A stretch of 64,000 nt of DNA from Isoetes taiwanensis (taxonomy: Eukaryota > Streptophyta > Lycopodiopsida > Isoetales > Isoetaceae). The notes under the pieces are model-generated. The model did no database searches and had not been told where the DNA came from. It saw only the letters and a program-made list of their open reading frames with translations. The DNA lies in NCBI GenBank assembly GCA_021234155.1, contig JAJEKV010000096.1, positions 96,001 through 160,000 on the forward strand. Direction: 5' to 3'. This document shows positions 63,836-64,000 of the stretch, in pieces; the first letter of the stretch is position 1, and every line of letters starts with the position of its first letter. Made by a program: the position numbers and the translations under genes.

Positions 63836-64000
63836 AGATGAGAGAGGAGGCCGAAGAAGAGAGTGAGAAAAGAGAAGAGAAGAGAGAGAGGAGAGAGAAA
63901 AGAGAGGAGAGAAGAGGATAGAGAAAAAGAATATAATAAAAATACCGGAGAGAGAAATGAATGTAAAAAGAATATCAGAGAGAAAAGAAGAGAGCCAGAG
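63836..64000 (+). repeat. Purine-rich tract (Helitron 3)
   Basis: gagaggag/agaagaga runs continuing to the window edge, matching the tract type of Helitron 1. Confidence 0.85.

Larger units (their letters stand above)
62293..64000 (+). mobile_element. Helitron 3, 5' part, runs off the window
   Basis: Starts TCTATATATAATAAAG with no base between it and the CTAG of Helitron 2. The 5' segment (aagaaatagtgtccgt, gtgag repeats, ggcgccacgtggc), tRNA-like block, HSE-like run (about 62596-62665), ~110-bp repeats (62690-63360), gatgggtatgat repeats and a purine-rich tract (63836-64000) follow in the same order as in Helitron 1/2. Whether it carries a helicase cannot be seen. Confidence 0.78.

Overview
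The window looks like nuclear DNA of a land plant with a large, repeat-laden genome. It holds L1-type LINE, Ty1/copia, hAT, CACTA and Helitron sequences and a plastid-type J-protein gene. An exon of an axonemal dynein heavy chain (675-889, minus strand) points to a lineage with flagellate sperm, such as a fern, lycophyte or bryophyte, or less likely a cycad or Ginkgo. Angiosperms lack these genes. No species can be named from the sequence alone.

Region 1-20 kb is gene-poor. It contains a short ORF resembling the start of plant DUF1645/MAKR-type proteins (245-676) abutting the dynein exon, a decayed J-domain exon (2900-2994), and one intact gene: a DnaJ11-like, probably plastid-targeted J protein (15195-15800, minus). 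Around these lie a CACTA-like element full of TGACG motifs (6320-6711), a clean hAT element with an 8-bp target duplication (8820-9712), a 29-bp hairpin (13139-13244), a tandem ~0.9-kb repeat whose second copy is split by a short L1 fragment with its own target duplication (15896-18532), and two minus-strand Helitron 3' ends of one family (3637 and 18546).

Region 20-51 kb is a nest of transposons. A small hAT element carrying a tRNA-like sequence (20590-20899) is followed by a copia remnant (21111-21598) and an L1 3' piece (21598-22905). Next comes a plus-strand LINE (22905-45385) containing two insertions of the same 8.3-kb non-autonomous CACTA-type element: copy A 24574-32949 in ORF1 and copy B 36251-44565 in ORF2. 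Each copy has a ~0.8-kb inverted repeat, a ~20-bp minisatellite, a LINE-derived fragment and a promoter-like segment with paired E2F sites and CCAAT boxes. Downstream, a minus-strand L1 (45386-51486) is interrupted by another 5'-truncated L1 (46692-49255).

Region 51.5-64 kb is a head-to-tail array of three Helitrons: a GA-rich non-autonomous copy (51487-53952), an autonomous copy with an uninterrupted 1498-aa Rep/helicase (53953-62292), and a third running off the window (62293-64000). Their 5' parts share three things: an antisense tRNA-like element with a good T-arm, long arrays of alternating GAA/TTC with 5-bp phasing (the heat shock element pattern), and ~110-bp repeats that carry further such motifs. 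A heat-responsive Helitron family arranged as a rolling-circle-type concatemer is the most interesting hypothesis here. Heat response is inferred from the motif alone.
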